A stretch of DNA of 42,789 nt from Oscillospiraceae bacterium (lineage in GTDB: Bacteria; Bacillota; Clostridia; Oscillospirales; Oscillospiraceae): contig JAAWHG010000021.1 in the NCBI GenBank assembly GCA_022795735.1, positions 1-42,789 on the forward strand, given 5' to 3'. This document shows, in pieces, positions 25,581 to 33,459 of the stretch. Each line of letters opens with the position of its first letter. The first letter of the stretch is position 1. A model generated the notes under the pieces. It was not told the DNA's origin and searched no databases. It worked only from the letters and a program-made list of their open reading frames with translations. Position numbers and translations under genes: made by a program.

Positions 25581-26279
25581 TTATCGAACCGCCAGCACAT
25601 CGCCTTCCGCCGAGAGCACGGTAACCGTCAGCGGAATGTCCTTGCCGCTCTTCACGATGGCGGACTGTACAGCCCGGAACAGGCCGCCGCAGCAGGGGAC
25701 TTCCATTCGAACCAGGCTAATTTTCTCAATTTCATTTTCCTGAAATAGGGCGGTCAGTTTTTCTGTGTAGTCGCCCTCGTCCAGCTTGGGACAGCCGATC
25801 AGCGCGATGCGCCCCTTGAGGAACTTCTGATGGAAGGCGCCGCAGGCGAAGGCGGAGCAGTCGGCGGCAATGAGCAGGTCGGCCCCCTCGAAGTAAGGAG
25901 CCCGAACGGGGGCCAGCTTGAGCTGTACCGGCCAGTTGCGAAGCTCCGAAGCCGGCGTGCCGGGCGCGTCTTCAACGTCCGGCTTGTCGGGGAGCTGCCG
26001 GGCGCGTGAACCGGGGCAGCCGCCGGACAGTTGGGCGTCCCGCTCCTGCTTGTGACGCTGTACCGCCGCCTCGTCGTAGGGCGCGGCCTCCCGTTCTACG
26101 AACCGGATGGCGCCGGCGGGACAGGCGGGCAGGCAGTCGCCCAGGCCGTCGCAGTAGTCGTCCCGCAGGAGCTTGGCCTTGCCGTCCGCCATGGTAATGG
26201 CGCCCTCGTGGCAGGCCGCCGCGCAGGCCCCGCAGCCGTTGCATTTTTCTTCATCTATTTGTATCATACGTCTTTTCAA
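25581..26279 (-). CDS. Ferredoxin-like 4Fe-4S protein with conserved Cys-rich C-terminal domain
   Basis: A 232-residue cytoplasmic iron-sulfur protein. The first cluster motif is complete (C13, C16, C19, C23 in CNGCGACAAAC). The second reads CDGLGDCLPACP, so the second ligand is Leu46 and only C43, C49 and C53 remain, which suggests a 3Fe-4S or labile cluster. The C-terminal half holds further Cys in ADCSAFACGAF, IGCPKLDEG and VPCCGG, a pattern I associate with anaerobe ferredoxin-like proteins of unknown role. The start is a TTG at 26277-26279, seven bases after GGAGGT; the ATG four codons later is too far from the site. Redox partner unknown. Confidence 0.85.
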   Translation of the reverse strand: MKRRMIQIDEEKCNGCGACAAACHEGAITMADGKAKLLRDDYCDGLGDCLPACPAGAIRFVEREAAPYDEAAVQRHKQERDAQLSGGCPGSRARQLPDKPDVEDAPGTPASELRNWPVQLKLAPVRAPYFEGADLLIAADCSAFACGAFHQKFLKGRIALIGCPKLDEGDYTEKLTALFQENEIEKISLVRMEVPCCGGLFRAVQSAIVKSGKDIPLTVTVLSAEGDVLAVR

Positions 26280-26304
26280 GAGCTTTACCTCCCAAAGATT
26301 TGAC

Positions 26305-26333
26305 TTGGATTTTATAGCAAATGGTGTTATACT
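26305..26333 (+). promoter_or_regulatory. Promoter for dihydropyrimidinase-hemB
   Basis: TTGGAT (26305-26310), a 17-bp spacer and TATACT (26328-26333). The -10 lies inside the palindrome at 26326-26344 and interlocks with the opposite-strand promoter. Confidence 0.7.
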
Positions 26334-26344
26334 GTCAGTATAAC
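26326..26344. promoter_or_regulatory. Perfect 19-bp palindromic operator candidate
   Basis: GTTATACTG-T-CAGTATAAC is symmetric without a mismatch and contains the -10 boxes of both divergent promoters. A dimeric repressor bound here would block both directions. The regulator is not encoded next to it. Confidence 0.7.
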
Positions 26345-26365
26345 AAACTGAATCCCTGAAATCAA
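26337..26365 (-). promoter_or_regulatory. Promoter for the ferredoxin-like gene and sugar kinase
   Basis: Minus strand: TTGATT (26360-26365), a 17-bp spacer and TATACT (26337-26342), mirror image of the plus-strand promoter around the palindrome. Confidence 0.65.
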
Positions 26366-26397
26366 CGGGAAAGAGACGGAAAAGGAGTTAACAAATC

Positions 26398-27786
26398 ATG
26401 AAAAGACTGCTGAAAGGCGGCGCGGTAGCCAGCGGGAATGGTGTCCTCCGCGCCGACGTGCTGATCGACGGGGAGAAGATCGCGGCGGTGGGTCTGAACC
26501 TGCCCGAGGAAGGGGCCCAGGTGGAGGACGTCACCGAAAAGCTGCTCCTCCCCGGCTTTGTCGACGCCCATACCCACTTTGACCTGGACGTGGCCGGAAC
26601 GACAACGGCGGACGACTTTGCCAGCGGTACCCGCAGCGCCCTCCGGGGCGGAACGACCACCGTTGTGGACTTCGCCTGCCCCAACCGGGGGGACAGCCTC
26701 CGCTCCGCCCTGGACGCGTGGCACAAAAAAGCCGGCGGAAAAGCCGCTTGCGATTACGGCTTCCACATGACCCTGGTGGAGTGGAATGAGAAGGTCAAAA
26801 AAGAACTGCTGCACATGTATGTCAACGGCGTGACCTCCTTTAAAATGTATATGACCTATCCCGCCCTGCGGATGGAGGACGCCGACCTGTTCCGCGCCTT
26901 GGAGGAAATCCGCGACCTCCGCGCCCTGGTGGGGGTCCACTGTGAAAACGGCGACGTGATCGACGCCCTGATTGCCCAGGGCCGGGAAAAGTCTCCCAAC
27001 GGCATGGGACCGGCGTTCCATCCCCTCTCCCGTCCCGCGGCGCTGGAGGCCGAAGCCATTGGCCGGCTGCTCCGCATTGCCCAGGTGGCGAATTGCCCGG
27101 TGAACATCGTCCACCTCAGCAGCGAGGCAGGCATGGATGAGGTCCGCGCCGCCCGGAACCGCGGCCAGCGGGTGCTGGTGGAGACCTGCCCGCAGTATCT
27201 CTTCCTGGACGACAGCGTCTACTATGAGGACGACTTCAACACCGCCGCCGGCTGCGTCTGCGCCCCGCCGCTCCGGGAGGAGAGCGACCGCGCCGCGCTG
27301 ATTCAGGCGTTGGCCAAGGGAGAGATTCAGACCGTCTGCACCGACCACTGCGCCTTCACCCCGGAGCAAAAGGCGGCGGGCCGGGAGGACTTTACCAAAA
27401 TTCCCGGCGGCCTGCCCGGCGTGGAGACCAGGGGCGTTCTGCTCTACTCCAACCTGGTGGACAACCGGCGGCTGAGCATCGGCCAGATGGTCCGGGTCCT
27501 CTCGGAGAATCCGGCTAAGCTCTATGGCATGTGGCCCCGCAAGGGCGTTCTGGCCGCCGGAAGCGACGCCGACATTGTGATTTATGACCCGGAGGCTGAG
27601 TCGGTCATCACCGGCGCGGACCAGCTCTCCAAAGCCGGATATACCCCCTACGAGGGTTTCCGGACCGTGGGCGCGATTGAAAAGGTCTATCTCCGGGGGA
27701 CCCCGGCGGTGGAGCGGGGCAAGGTTTCGGACGAAGCCAAGGGGCAATTTGTGTTCCGAGGCCGCCCGCTGTTCAACGAAGTGTAG
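26398..27786 (+). CDS. Dihydropyrimidinase / D-hydantoinase
   Basis: Cyclic amidohydrolase of 462 residues that opens dihydropyrimidine or hydantoin rings; binuclear metal enzyme. All metal ligands expected for the family are present: H58 and H60 in DAHTHFD, K149 in SFKMY (carboxylated bridging lysine), H181 in GVHCENGD, H239 in VHLSSE and D316 in CTDHCAF. The substrate loop differs between hydantoinases and dihydropyrimidinases and does not let me decide. ATG start after AAGGAG. hemB follows after 15 bp. Other pyrimidine-degradation genes (dihydropyrimidine dehydrogenase, beta-ureidopropionase) are not in the window, although the divergent Fe-S protein shares the control region. Confidence 0.9.
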   Translation: MKRLLKGGAVASGNGVLRADVLIDGEKIAAVGLNLPEEGAQVEDVTEKLLLPGFVDAHTHFDLDVAGTTTADDFASGTRSALRGGTTTVVDFACPNRGDSLRSALDAWHKKAGGKAACDYGFHMTLVEWNEKVKKELLHMYVNGVTSFKMYMTYPALRMEDADLFRALEEIRDLRALVGVHCENGDVIDALIAQGREKSPNGMGPAFHPLSRPAALEAEAIGRLLRIAQVANCPVNIVHLSSEAGMDEVRAARNRGQRVLVETCPQYLFLDDSVYYEDDFNTAAGCVCAPPLREESDRAALIQALAKGEIQTVCTDHCAFTPEQKAAGREDFTKIPGGLPGVETRGVLLYSNLVDNRRLSIGQMVRVLSENPAKLYGMWPRKGVLAAGSDADIVIYDPEAESVITGADQLSKAGYTPYEGFRTVGAIEKVYLRGTPAVERGKVSDEAKGQFVFRGRPLFNEV

Positions 27787-27801
27787 GGGGTACAGGAGAA
27801 A

Positions 27802-28785
27802 ATGGAAATGATACAGCGCCCGCGCCGCCTGCGGACCAACAGCGTCCTGCGGGGTATGGTCCGGGAGACGAGGATGAGCAAAGCGTCGCTGATTTACCCC
27901 GCCTTTGTGGTGGAGCGGGAGGATTTCCAGGAGGAAATTCCCTCCATGCCGGGGCAGTACCGGTATGGGCTGAACCAGCTCCTCGCAAAAATGGAGAGCC
28001 TGCTGTCCCAAGGGGTAGACAAGGTGATGCTCTTCGGCATCCCGGACAAAAAGGACGAGCAAGGCAGCGGGGCCTACGCCGGCGACGGCGTGGTGCAGAA
28101 GGCGATGCGGGCGATCAAGGCCCGCTTCCCGGAGCTCTACCTGATTGGCGATGTGTGCATGTGCGAGTATACCTCCCACGGCCACTGCGGGATTTTGGAC
28201 GGCGGCTATGTGAACAACGACAAGACGCTGGAATCCCTGGCGAAGACGGCGCTCTCCCAGGTCGAGGCCGGGGCCGACATGGTTGCGCCGTCCGACATGA
28301 TGGACGGCCGCGTAGCCGCGATCCGGGCCCTCCTGGACGCGAACGGCCACGGGACGACGCCCATCATGTCCTACGCAGTCAAATACGCGTCAGGCTTCTA
28401 CGGACCCTTCCGGGACGCCGCCGGCTCTGCCCCCGCCTTTGGGGACCGGAAGAGCTACCAGATGGACTACCACAACCTCCGTGAAGGCATAAAAGAAGCC
28501 CTTCTGGACGTGGCCGAAGGGGCCGACCTGCTGATGGTCAAGCCGGCGATGGCCTACGGCGACGTGATTGCGGCGGTCAAGGCGGCCACCAACCTGCCCC
28601 TTGCGGCATACAGCGTCAGCGGCGAATACAGCATGGTAAAGACCTGCGCCAAGCTGGGGTACATTGATGAGACCGCCCTTCTCTGCGAAATCGCGACGGC
28701 GGCCTTCCGGGCCGGGGCGGATATTTACCTGACCTATTTTGCGCCCGAGCTGGCCCAGGCCATGGACGAGGGCCGAATCGGCTGA
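27802..28785 (+). CDS. hemB: Delta-aminolevulinic acid dehydratase (porphobilinogen synthase)
   Basis: Condenses two 5-aminolevulinates to porphobilinogen, the first common step toward haem, sirohaem and cobalamin. The 327-residue product has the zinc-type Cys cluster C119, C121, C129 in DVCMCEYTSHGHCG, the Schiff-base lysines K194 (SYAVKYASGFYGPF) and K247 (MVKPAMAY), and a typical N-terminus (RPRRLRTNSVLRGMVRET). ATG start six bases after AGGAG. It lies 15 bp downstream of dihydropyrimidinase and presumably shares its promoter, an unusual pairing; no other hem or cob gene is nearby. A strong bidirectional hairpin follows. Confidence 0.96.
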   Translation: MEMIQRPRRLRTNSVLRGMVRETRMSKASLIYPAFVVEREDFQEEIPSMPGQYRYGLNQLLAKMESLLSQGVDKVMLFGIPDKKDEQGSGAYAGDGVVQKAMRAIKARFPELYLIGDVCMCEYTSHGHCGILDGGYVNNDKTLESLAKTALSQVEAGADMVAPSDMMDGRVAAIRALLDANGHGTTPIMSYAVKYASGFYGPFRDAAGSAPAFGDRKSYQMDYHNLREGIKEALLDVAEGADLLMVKPAMAYGDVIAAVKAATNLPLAAYSVSGEYSMVKTCAKLGYIDETALLCEIATAAFRAGADIYLTYFAPELAQAMDEGRIG

Positions 28786-28790
28786 GAAAA

Positions 28791-28820
28791 AAGAACCGGT
28801 GCGTCAGCGCACCGGTTCTT
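28791..28820. terminator. Bidirectional terminator between hemB and the coiled-coil gene
   Basis: Perfect 13-bp stem (AAGAACCGGTGCG / CGCACCGGTTCTT, loop TCAG). On the minus strand the stem is followed by a run of T residues, so it chiefly serves the minus-strand gene. Confidence 0.9.
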
Positions 28821-28825
28821 CTGCA

Positions 28826-29245
28826 TTATTTGAGGGCCAGAATCAAAACGCCAAACAGCATGGTAACCGCGAGATTGAGGAGACCGATGGTAATCAGGGC
28901 GCGCTGGCGGAGCTGGGCAACCTTGAGCTGAGAGCGGTACAGCGCGTCCAGCCGGTCAATCTTTGCCTCGGCGGAGAGCTGGGCGGTGTGATCTTTTTGG
29001 AGCTGCTCCATGCGTTGGAGATGGGTGGCCTCCAGATTGTAGTCGATGCTTCTGAGGGAGGCGTCCAGCTTGGCGAAGGAGGCGGAGAAGAGATCCCGCT
29101 GGGCGGCCTCGGCGACAGGGACCTCCATCACCTCGGAGCCCTGATACAGAGCCTGCTGTTCATGGGACTTGCGCAGCGAATCGTCTGCGGCGGCCCGTTC
29201 CTTGTAGAGCTTGCGGAGCGCCTCCGGGGAGAGATCGTCGTTCAT
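28826..29245 (-). CDS. Tail-anchored coiled-coil hypothetical protein
   Basis: I do not recognise the family. The 139-residue product begins NDDLSPEALRKLYKERAAADDSLR, is almost entirely helical with a heptad-like pattern through residues ~20-115 (including SASFAKLDASLRSIDYNLEA), and ends in a single hydrophobic helix (ITIGLLNLAVTMLFGVLILAL). It would be a C-tail-anchored membrane protein with a cytoplasmic coiled coil and no signal peptide. ATG at 29243-29245 follows GGAGG by seven bases; the frame upstream contains that site. It lies just downstream of the hydrogenase-like chemoreceptor on the same strand but behind a terminator. Function unknown. Confidence 0.8.
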   Translation of the reverse strand: MNDDLSPEALRKLYKERAAADDSLRKSHEQQALYQGSEVMEVPVAEAAQRDLFSASFAKLDASLRSIDYNLEATHLQRMEQLQKDHTAQLSAEAKIDRLDALYRSQLKVAQLRQRALITIGLLNLAVTMLFGVLILALK

Positions 29246-29315
29246 GGGTTCACCTCCTCCAATTCGTCTTTTACTCATCATAACATATTTTGAACCTGAA
29301 ATCTACAGCAAAAAA

Positions 29316-29339
29316 CAGCGCCGCCCGGAGGCGGCGCTG
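29316..29339 (-). terminator. Terminator after the hydrogenase-like chemoreceptor
   Basis: Minus strand: 10-bp stem CAGCGCCGCC / GGCGGCGCTG with a 4-nt loop, followed by six T residues. Strong. Confidence 0.9.
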
Positions 29340-29349
29340 GAAAAAACGT

Positions 29350-31221
29350 CTATACGGAAGTGGTAAGGCTGGAGGCCAACTGGCTGACCTTTTCAACCAA
29401 CTGCGAGATATCGCTCACGCTCTTGCTGATATCGTTGGAACTCCCGTCCATAACGTCCACCGCCTCGTTGGTGCGTTCCACGTTCGCCTGGGTGCCCGTG
29501 ACCTGTTCCATAATGGAGTCGGACGCGGAGGAAATGCCGGCGATGTTCTCCAGAATGGTGTTGGTCTGCGCCTTTGCCTCCTTGAGGGTGTTGGCCGATT
29601 TGATGGCCAGGCTGCGGACTTCTTCGGCGACGACGGCAAAGCTTTTGCCGTGCACTCCCGCCCGGGCCGCCTCAATGGAGGCGTTGATGGCGAGGATGTT
29701 GGTCTGGTCGGAAATGGCCTTGATCTTTTCCAGAATGACCTGGTATTCCGCAATGCCCTCCGCAATGGCCGTCACGACAGTTGCGATATCCCCGGCCTTG
29801 GCGTGGATTTGCTCCATGTCAGACCCCAGCTCTTCCATATCGCCCTTGATGCCGGCGTTTTTCTCACTGTTGTCAACGGCGAGAGCGGCGATGGGAGTAA
29901 TCCGTTCGGTGAGCTGCTCAAGCGCAAGGTGGATTTCCTCCACCGAGTTACGCAGGCTGAGGTTATCGGCTTCCATCTTGTCTTGCAGCTCCTGCATTCG
30001 TCTCTTTTCGTACTGCACACAGTTGGACGGCGTATTGTTGCCGTGGAAGATGGTAAGCGCCATGTTATAGCAGGTTTTAAAGCCGCAGGCGTGGCAATCA
30101 ATATTGCGCTCCGCCGGCGTAAACTTGCCCATTTTGTTGAAGACCTCGTCGATCTCGGACATTGTGGGCGGCTCGGACACGCTGCGGTTGACATATTCGC
30201 GGAGGAAATCCTCCATTTTAAGGTTCTTGAAAATTTTCCGATGAAAACGCTCGGAGTGCTTCCGGCGGCTGGCCCACTGCTTGGCGTTGGTCATAATATC
30301 ATAGGCGCTGAAATTGCTGAAACCAACCCGCGCGCCCGCGCCCGAGTTGCAGCCGAACTCGCAGGAGAGCACGTCGTACACCGTGGGCAGCCGTTCGGGG
30401 GAGGTTTCCAGATAACCCTCAAAGCTGTCGTAAACCTTGCCGGCGCCCTCGCTGGTGGTGACGTTGAGATTGGGCTTGTATGCCTTGAGACATTCCTTCA
30501 GGCCGCCGGGCATGGGGTAGAAAGCGCCGTCGAAGCCGCGCGCTGCGGAAAATTCAAACGGGCTGTATCCCGACGCCAGCTTGACCTGATGCTCCCGTAT
30601 GTACTCGTCGAGCTTGCGGAAGGTGACGTTGTACTTAATGATACCAGTGTTGGTGAACTCGGAGCCCTTGGCCAGGCAGGGGGTAAGGCCCACCAAAATG
30701 TCGTCGTTGCCCAGATATTTACGGACATAGATGGCGGAACACATCAGGGGAGACTGCACCGGCGAGAGCTTGGAGAGAAGGGCGGGCTTGTGTTTTTCGG
30801 CGTAGTTGACGATGGCGGCGCAGGGCTGGGAGATGACCTTGGCGCCCGGGTTTCTCTCCAGATACTTGATGTGCATATAGGTGCAGATGTCCGCGCCGAA
30901 GGAGCCGTCATAAATCTCATGCGCATTGTTGTCCTTGAGCCACTGGAGAACGTGGCGCCACCGTCCGTCCATTGCGGATTTAATGGAGGGGGCGACGATA
31001 AAGGAGACCTGCTGCGTTTTCATCAGATGGAAGACAGCTTCCAGGTCGTCGTCATAGTAACGCGCGCCATGGGTGCAGTCCTTGATGCACTCGCCGCACT
31101 CAATGCACTCATCATTGTTGACCTGAACAGTCTTGCCGTTGTACTGATTGGCGTTGGGGACTGGGCAGCTCCGAATACAGGCGTTACAGCCGACACATTT
31201 ATCTTCTCTGACATGGATCAT
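29350..31221 (-). CDS. Cytoplasmic chemoreceptor with [FeFe]-hydrogenase-like sensor
   Basis: A 623-residue soluble fusion protein. (1) Two ferredoxin 4Fe-4S motifs: C9/C12/C15/C19 and C39/C42/C45/C49. (2) A domain like the large-subunit C-terminal part of [FeFe] hydrogenases (~65-310). The four Cys that hold the H-cluster cubane are kept: C134 in SQPCAAIV, C182 in [12 protein letters not shown]287 and C291 in LSCEFGC. The extra proton-relay Cys of catalytic enzymes (TSCC motif) is Pro here. (3) A further Fe-S motif C376, C379, C384, C401 around [10 protein letters not shown]. (4) A chemoreceptor signalling domain (~415-623) containing [18 protein letters not shown]. There is no membrane segment. 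Best reading: a sensory hydrogenase-like protein that reports H2 or redox state to CheA. ATG start after AAAGGA; a consensus promoter lies upstream. Confidence 0.9.
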   Translation of the reverse strand: MIHVREDKCVGCNACIRSCPVPNANQYNGKTVQVNNDECIECGECIKDCTHGARYYDDDLEAVFHLMKTQQVSFIVAPSIKSAMDGRWRHVLQWLKDNNAHEIYDGSFGADICTYMHIKYLERNPGAKVISQPCAAIVNYAEKHKPALLSKLSPVQSPLMCSAIYVRKYLGNDDILVGLTPCLAKGSEFTNTGIIKYNVTFRKLDEYIREHQVKLASGYSPFEFSAARGFDGAFYPMPGGLKECLKAYKPNLNVTTSEGAGKVYDSFEGYLETSPERLPTVYDVLSCEFGCNSGAGARVGFSNFSAYDIMTNAKQWASRRKHSERFHRKIFKNLKMEDFLREYVNRSVSEPPTMSEIDEVFNKMGKFTPAERNIDCHACGFKTCYNMALTIFHGNNTPSNCVQYEKRRMQELQDKMEADNLSLRNSVEEIHLALEQLTERITPIAALAVDNSEKNAGIKGDMEELGSDMEQIHAKAGDIATVVTAIAEGIAEYQVILEKIKAISDQTNILAINASIEAARAGVHGKSFAVVAEEVRSLAIKSANTLKEAKAQTNTILENIAGISSASDSIMEQVTGTQANVERTNEAVDVMDGSSNDISKSVSDISQLVEKVSQLASSLTTSV

Positions 31222-31297
31222 GATAACAGGTCCTTTCTGAGATAGTACACAAGGGAGGGAAAAATAATTGGGAGAGCATGCTTTTTTATTATAGGAA

Positions 31298-31326
31298 ATT
31301 ATAACACACTTTCGACAGGCTGTCAA
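31298..31326 (-). promoter_or_regulatory. Consensus sigma-A promoter for the hydrogenase-like chemoreceptor
   Basis: Minus strand: TTGACA (31321-31326), 17-bp spacer, TATAAT (31298-31303). Both boxes match the consensus perfectly. The leader is about 70 nt. Confidence 0.9.
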
Positions 31327-31398
31327 TCAAATTACGAACCGCCGGCAGGGACGCCGGAGAAGCGGTGCGCGCGTGGCTTCGGCCCGTCCTCCCGATTA

Positions 31399-32127
31399 TT
31401 AAAGCGCCCCCATCAGCCGCAGCACGTTTTTATACCGCTTTTGCGGATTGACATGGGTACAGCGGCCGATCACATGCCCCAGGTGCCCCCCGGCCAGATT
31501 TTTGGAGGGGTGTTCACCGGTGAGCATGACGTTAATCAAAATGCCCACGGCGTAGATATCGGTCCGGATGTCAGACTGGCTCAGGCCGTACTGCTCCGGC
31601 GCGGCGAAGCCGGTAGTACCCAGAATCTGCGTGTCGGTTTCGGTGCCGGGCTTATGGATACGGGCCGCGTCAAAATCAATCAGCACCGCCTCACTGCCTC
31701 GCAGGATGACGTTTTCCGGCTTCACGTCCCGGTGGACGGCGGACATGGAATGGAGCGTCCACAGGGCCCGGCAGACCTGCAACACAATCTTTCGGGTTTC
31801 CCCGGGAGAGAATAACGCTTCCTGGAGCAGAAAGCCCAGCGTGTCGCCCGCGATATATTCTTCCAGCACCAGGTTTTCCTCTCCCCGGGCGGCGGCCTCC
31901 AAGATGGTGGGAAGATTGGCGCAGGAGCAGCTCAGCAGCTTTTGGTAAACCTCGCCGTTGCCGGTGAAGCGGCGCAAAACGAACCGCTGCCCCGTTGCCT
32001 TGTGCCGGAGCAGGCGGACGGTGCCCCGCGAACTCTCCTTGAGGATGCGAAGGGTGTCAAACTCCGTCTGTACGGCGTTTTCCAGCCATGCAAAGATGGG
32101 AACCACCTCCAAAAAAATCCAAAACAC
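31399..32127 (-). CDS. Small Ser/Thr protein kinase
   Basis: A eukaryotic-type kinase reduced to the catalytic domain (about 230-240 residues, no membrane segment or PASTA repeats). Visible motifs: VHRDVKPENVIL (catalytic loop), IDFDAARI in the DFG position (DFD), GTTGFAAPEQYG (activation segment/APE) and DIYAVGILINVMLTG. A Gly-loop is weak (ESSRGTVRLL) and the nucleotide-binding Lys is probably replaced within RFVLRRF, so activity needs proof. The start is uncertain: the only strong site, GGAGGTGG (around 32102-32109), lies inside the open frame, and the codons at normal spacing after it are not ATG, GTG or TTG. I give the longest frame (GTG at 32127). It is divergent from the XRE regulator. 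Confidence 0.82.
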   Translation of the reverse strand: MFWIFLEVVPIFAWLENAVQTEFDTLRILKESSRGTVRLLRHKATGQRFVLRRFTGNGEVYQKLLSCSCANLPTILEAAARGEENLVLEEYIAGDTLGFLLQEALFSPGETRKIVLQVCRALWTLHSMSAVHRDVKPENVILRGSEAVLIDFDAARIHKPGTETDTQILGTTGFAAPEQYGLSQSDIRTDIYAVGILINVMLTGEHPSKNLAGGHLGHVIGRCTHVNPQKRYKNVLRLMGAL

Positions 32128-32142
32128 TATGCAGTCAGTTTA

Positions 32143-32170
32143 TTGTATTTTACAGGGAATATGCTACGAT
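32143..32170 (+). promoter_or_regulatory. Weak promoter candidate for the XRE gene
   Basis: TTGTAT (32143-32148), a 16-bp spacer and TACGAT (32165-32170), 44 bp before the start codon. It lies beside the opposing kinase promoter, so regulation of the two may be linked. Confidence 0.35.
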
Positions 32171-32172
32171 AG

Positions 32173-32201
32173 ATTATATGGCATTTTTCATTTAAAAGCA
32201 A
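32173..32201 (-). promoter_or_regulatory. Promoter candidate for the Ser/Thr kinase
   Basis: Minus strand: TTGCTT (32196-32201), a 17-bp spacer and a perfect TATAAT (32173-32178). Confidence 0.55.
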
Positions 32202-32213
32202 GGAGGTGAACGG

Positions 32214-32639
32214 ATGAAAGAGAAAAAGACGGGCGATCTTTGCCAGGAGCTGATGGAGCAGCCCAATCTTGATTCTTATCTCAGCGGCAACGAGACCTAT
32301 TTCCAAAACGAGAATCCAGCTGCTTTTCTCGCTGCCCTGTATGACAAAATTAAGATTAGCAAGGCCGAGCTGGCCCGCCGGGCGGGCATGAGCGAGGTCT
32401 ATCTGCATCAGGTGTTCGCGGGACGGCGCAACCCTTCCCGCGACCGGCTGCTGTGCTTGTGTGTTGGCATGGAACTTACGCTGGAGGAGACCCAGGAGCT
32501 GCTTAAAATGACGGGCTACGGTTTGCTTTACGCCAAGCACCGGCGGGACGCGATTATCGCCCACGGCCTGGTTCACCACACGCCATTGGACACAATCAAT
32601 GACGCGCTCTACACAGCAAACGAAAAAACACTTTTTTAA
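32214..32639 (+). CDS. XRE-type helix-turn-helix regulator
   Basis: A 141-residue protein with a Cro/C1-type helix-turn-helix near residues 42-75 (ISKAELARRAGMSEVYLHQVFAGRRNPSRDRLL), preceded by a polar N-terminal arm (MKEKKTGDLCQELMEQPNLD) and followed by a helical C-terminal part ending NDALYTANEKTLF. ATG start behind a strong AAGGAGGTG. It faces away from the Ser/Thr kinase, with overlapping promoter regions, and is followed within 25 bp by two lipoprotein genes on the same strand. A plausible reading is a regulator controlled by phosphorylation by its neighbour kinase; this is inference. DNA target unknown. Confidence 0.88.
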   Translation: MKEKKTGDLCQELMEQPNLDSYLSGNETYFQNENPAAFLAALYDKIKISKAELARRAGMSEVYLHQVFAGRRNPSRDRLLCLCVGMELTLEETQELLKMTGYGLLYAKHRRDAIIAHGLVHHTPLDTINDALYTANEKTLF

Positions 32640-32660
32640 CGTGTGAAAGGAGAAAACATT

Positions 32661-33410
<750 letters not shown>

Positions 33411-33459
33411 TGCCCCGCGCGCTTTGTTCCATGATTCTGAGAGATAAGGAGAATACGCG

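Noticed and set aside
26362-28350. 662-codon minus-strand frame opposite dihydropyrimidinase and hemB
   Set aside because: Same shadow effect; both plus-strand genes have complete catalytic motifs.
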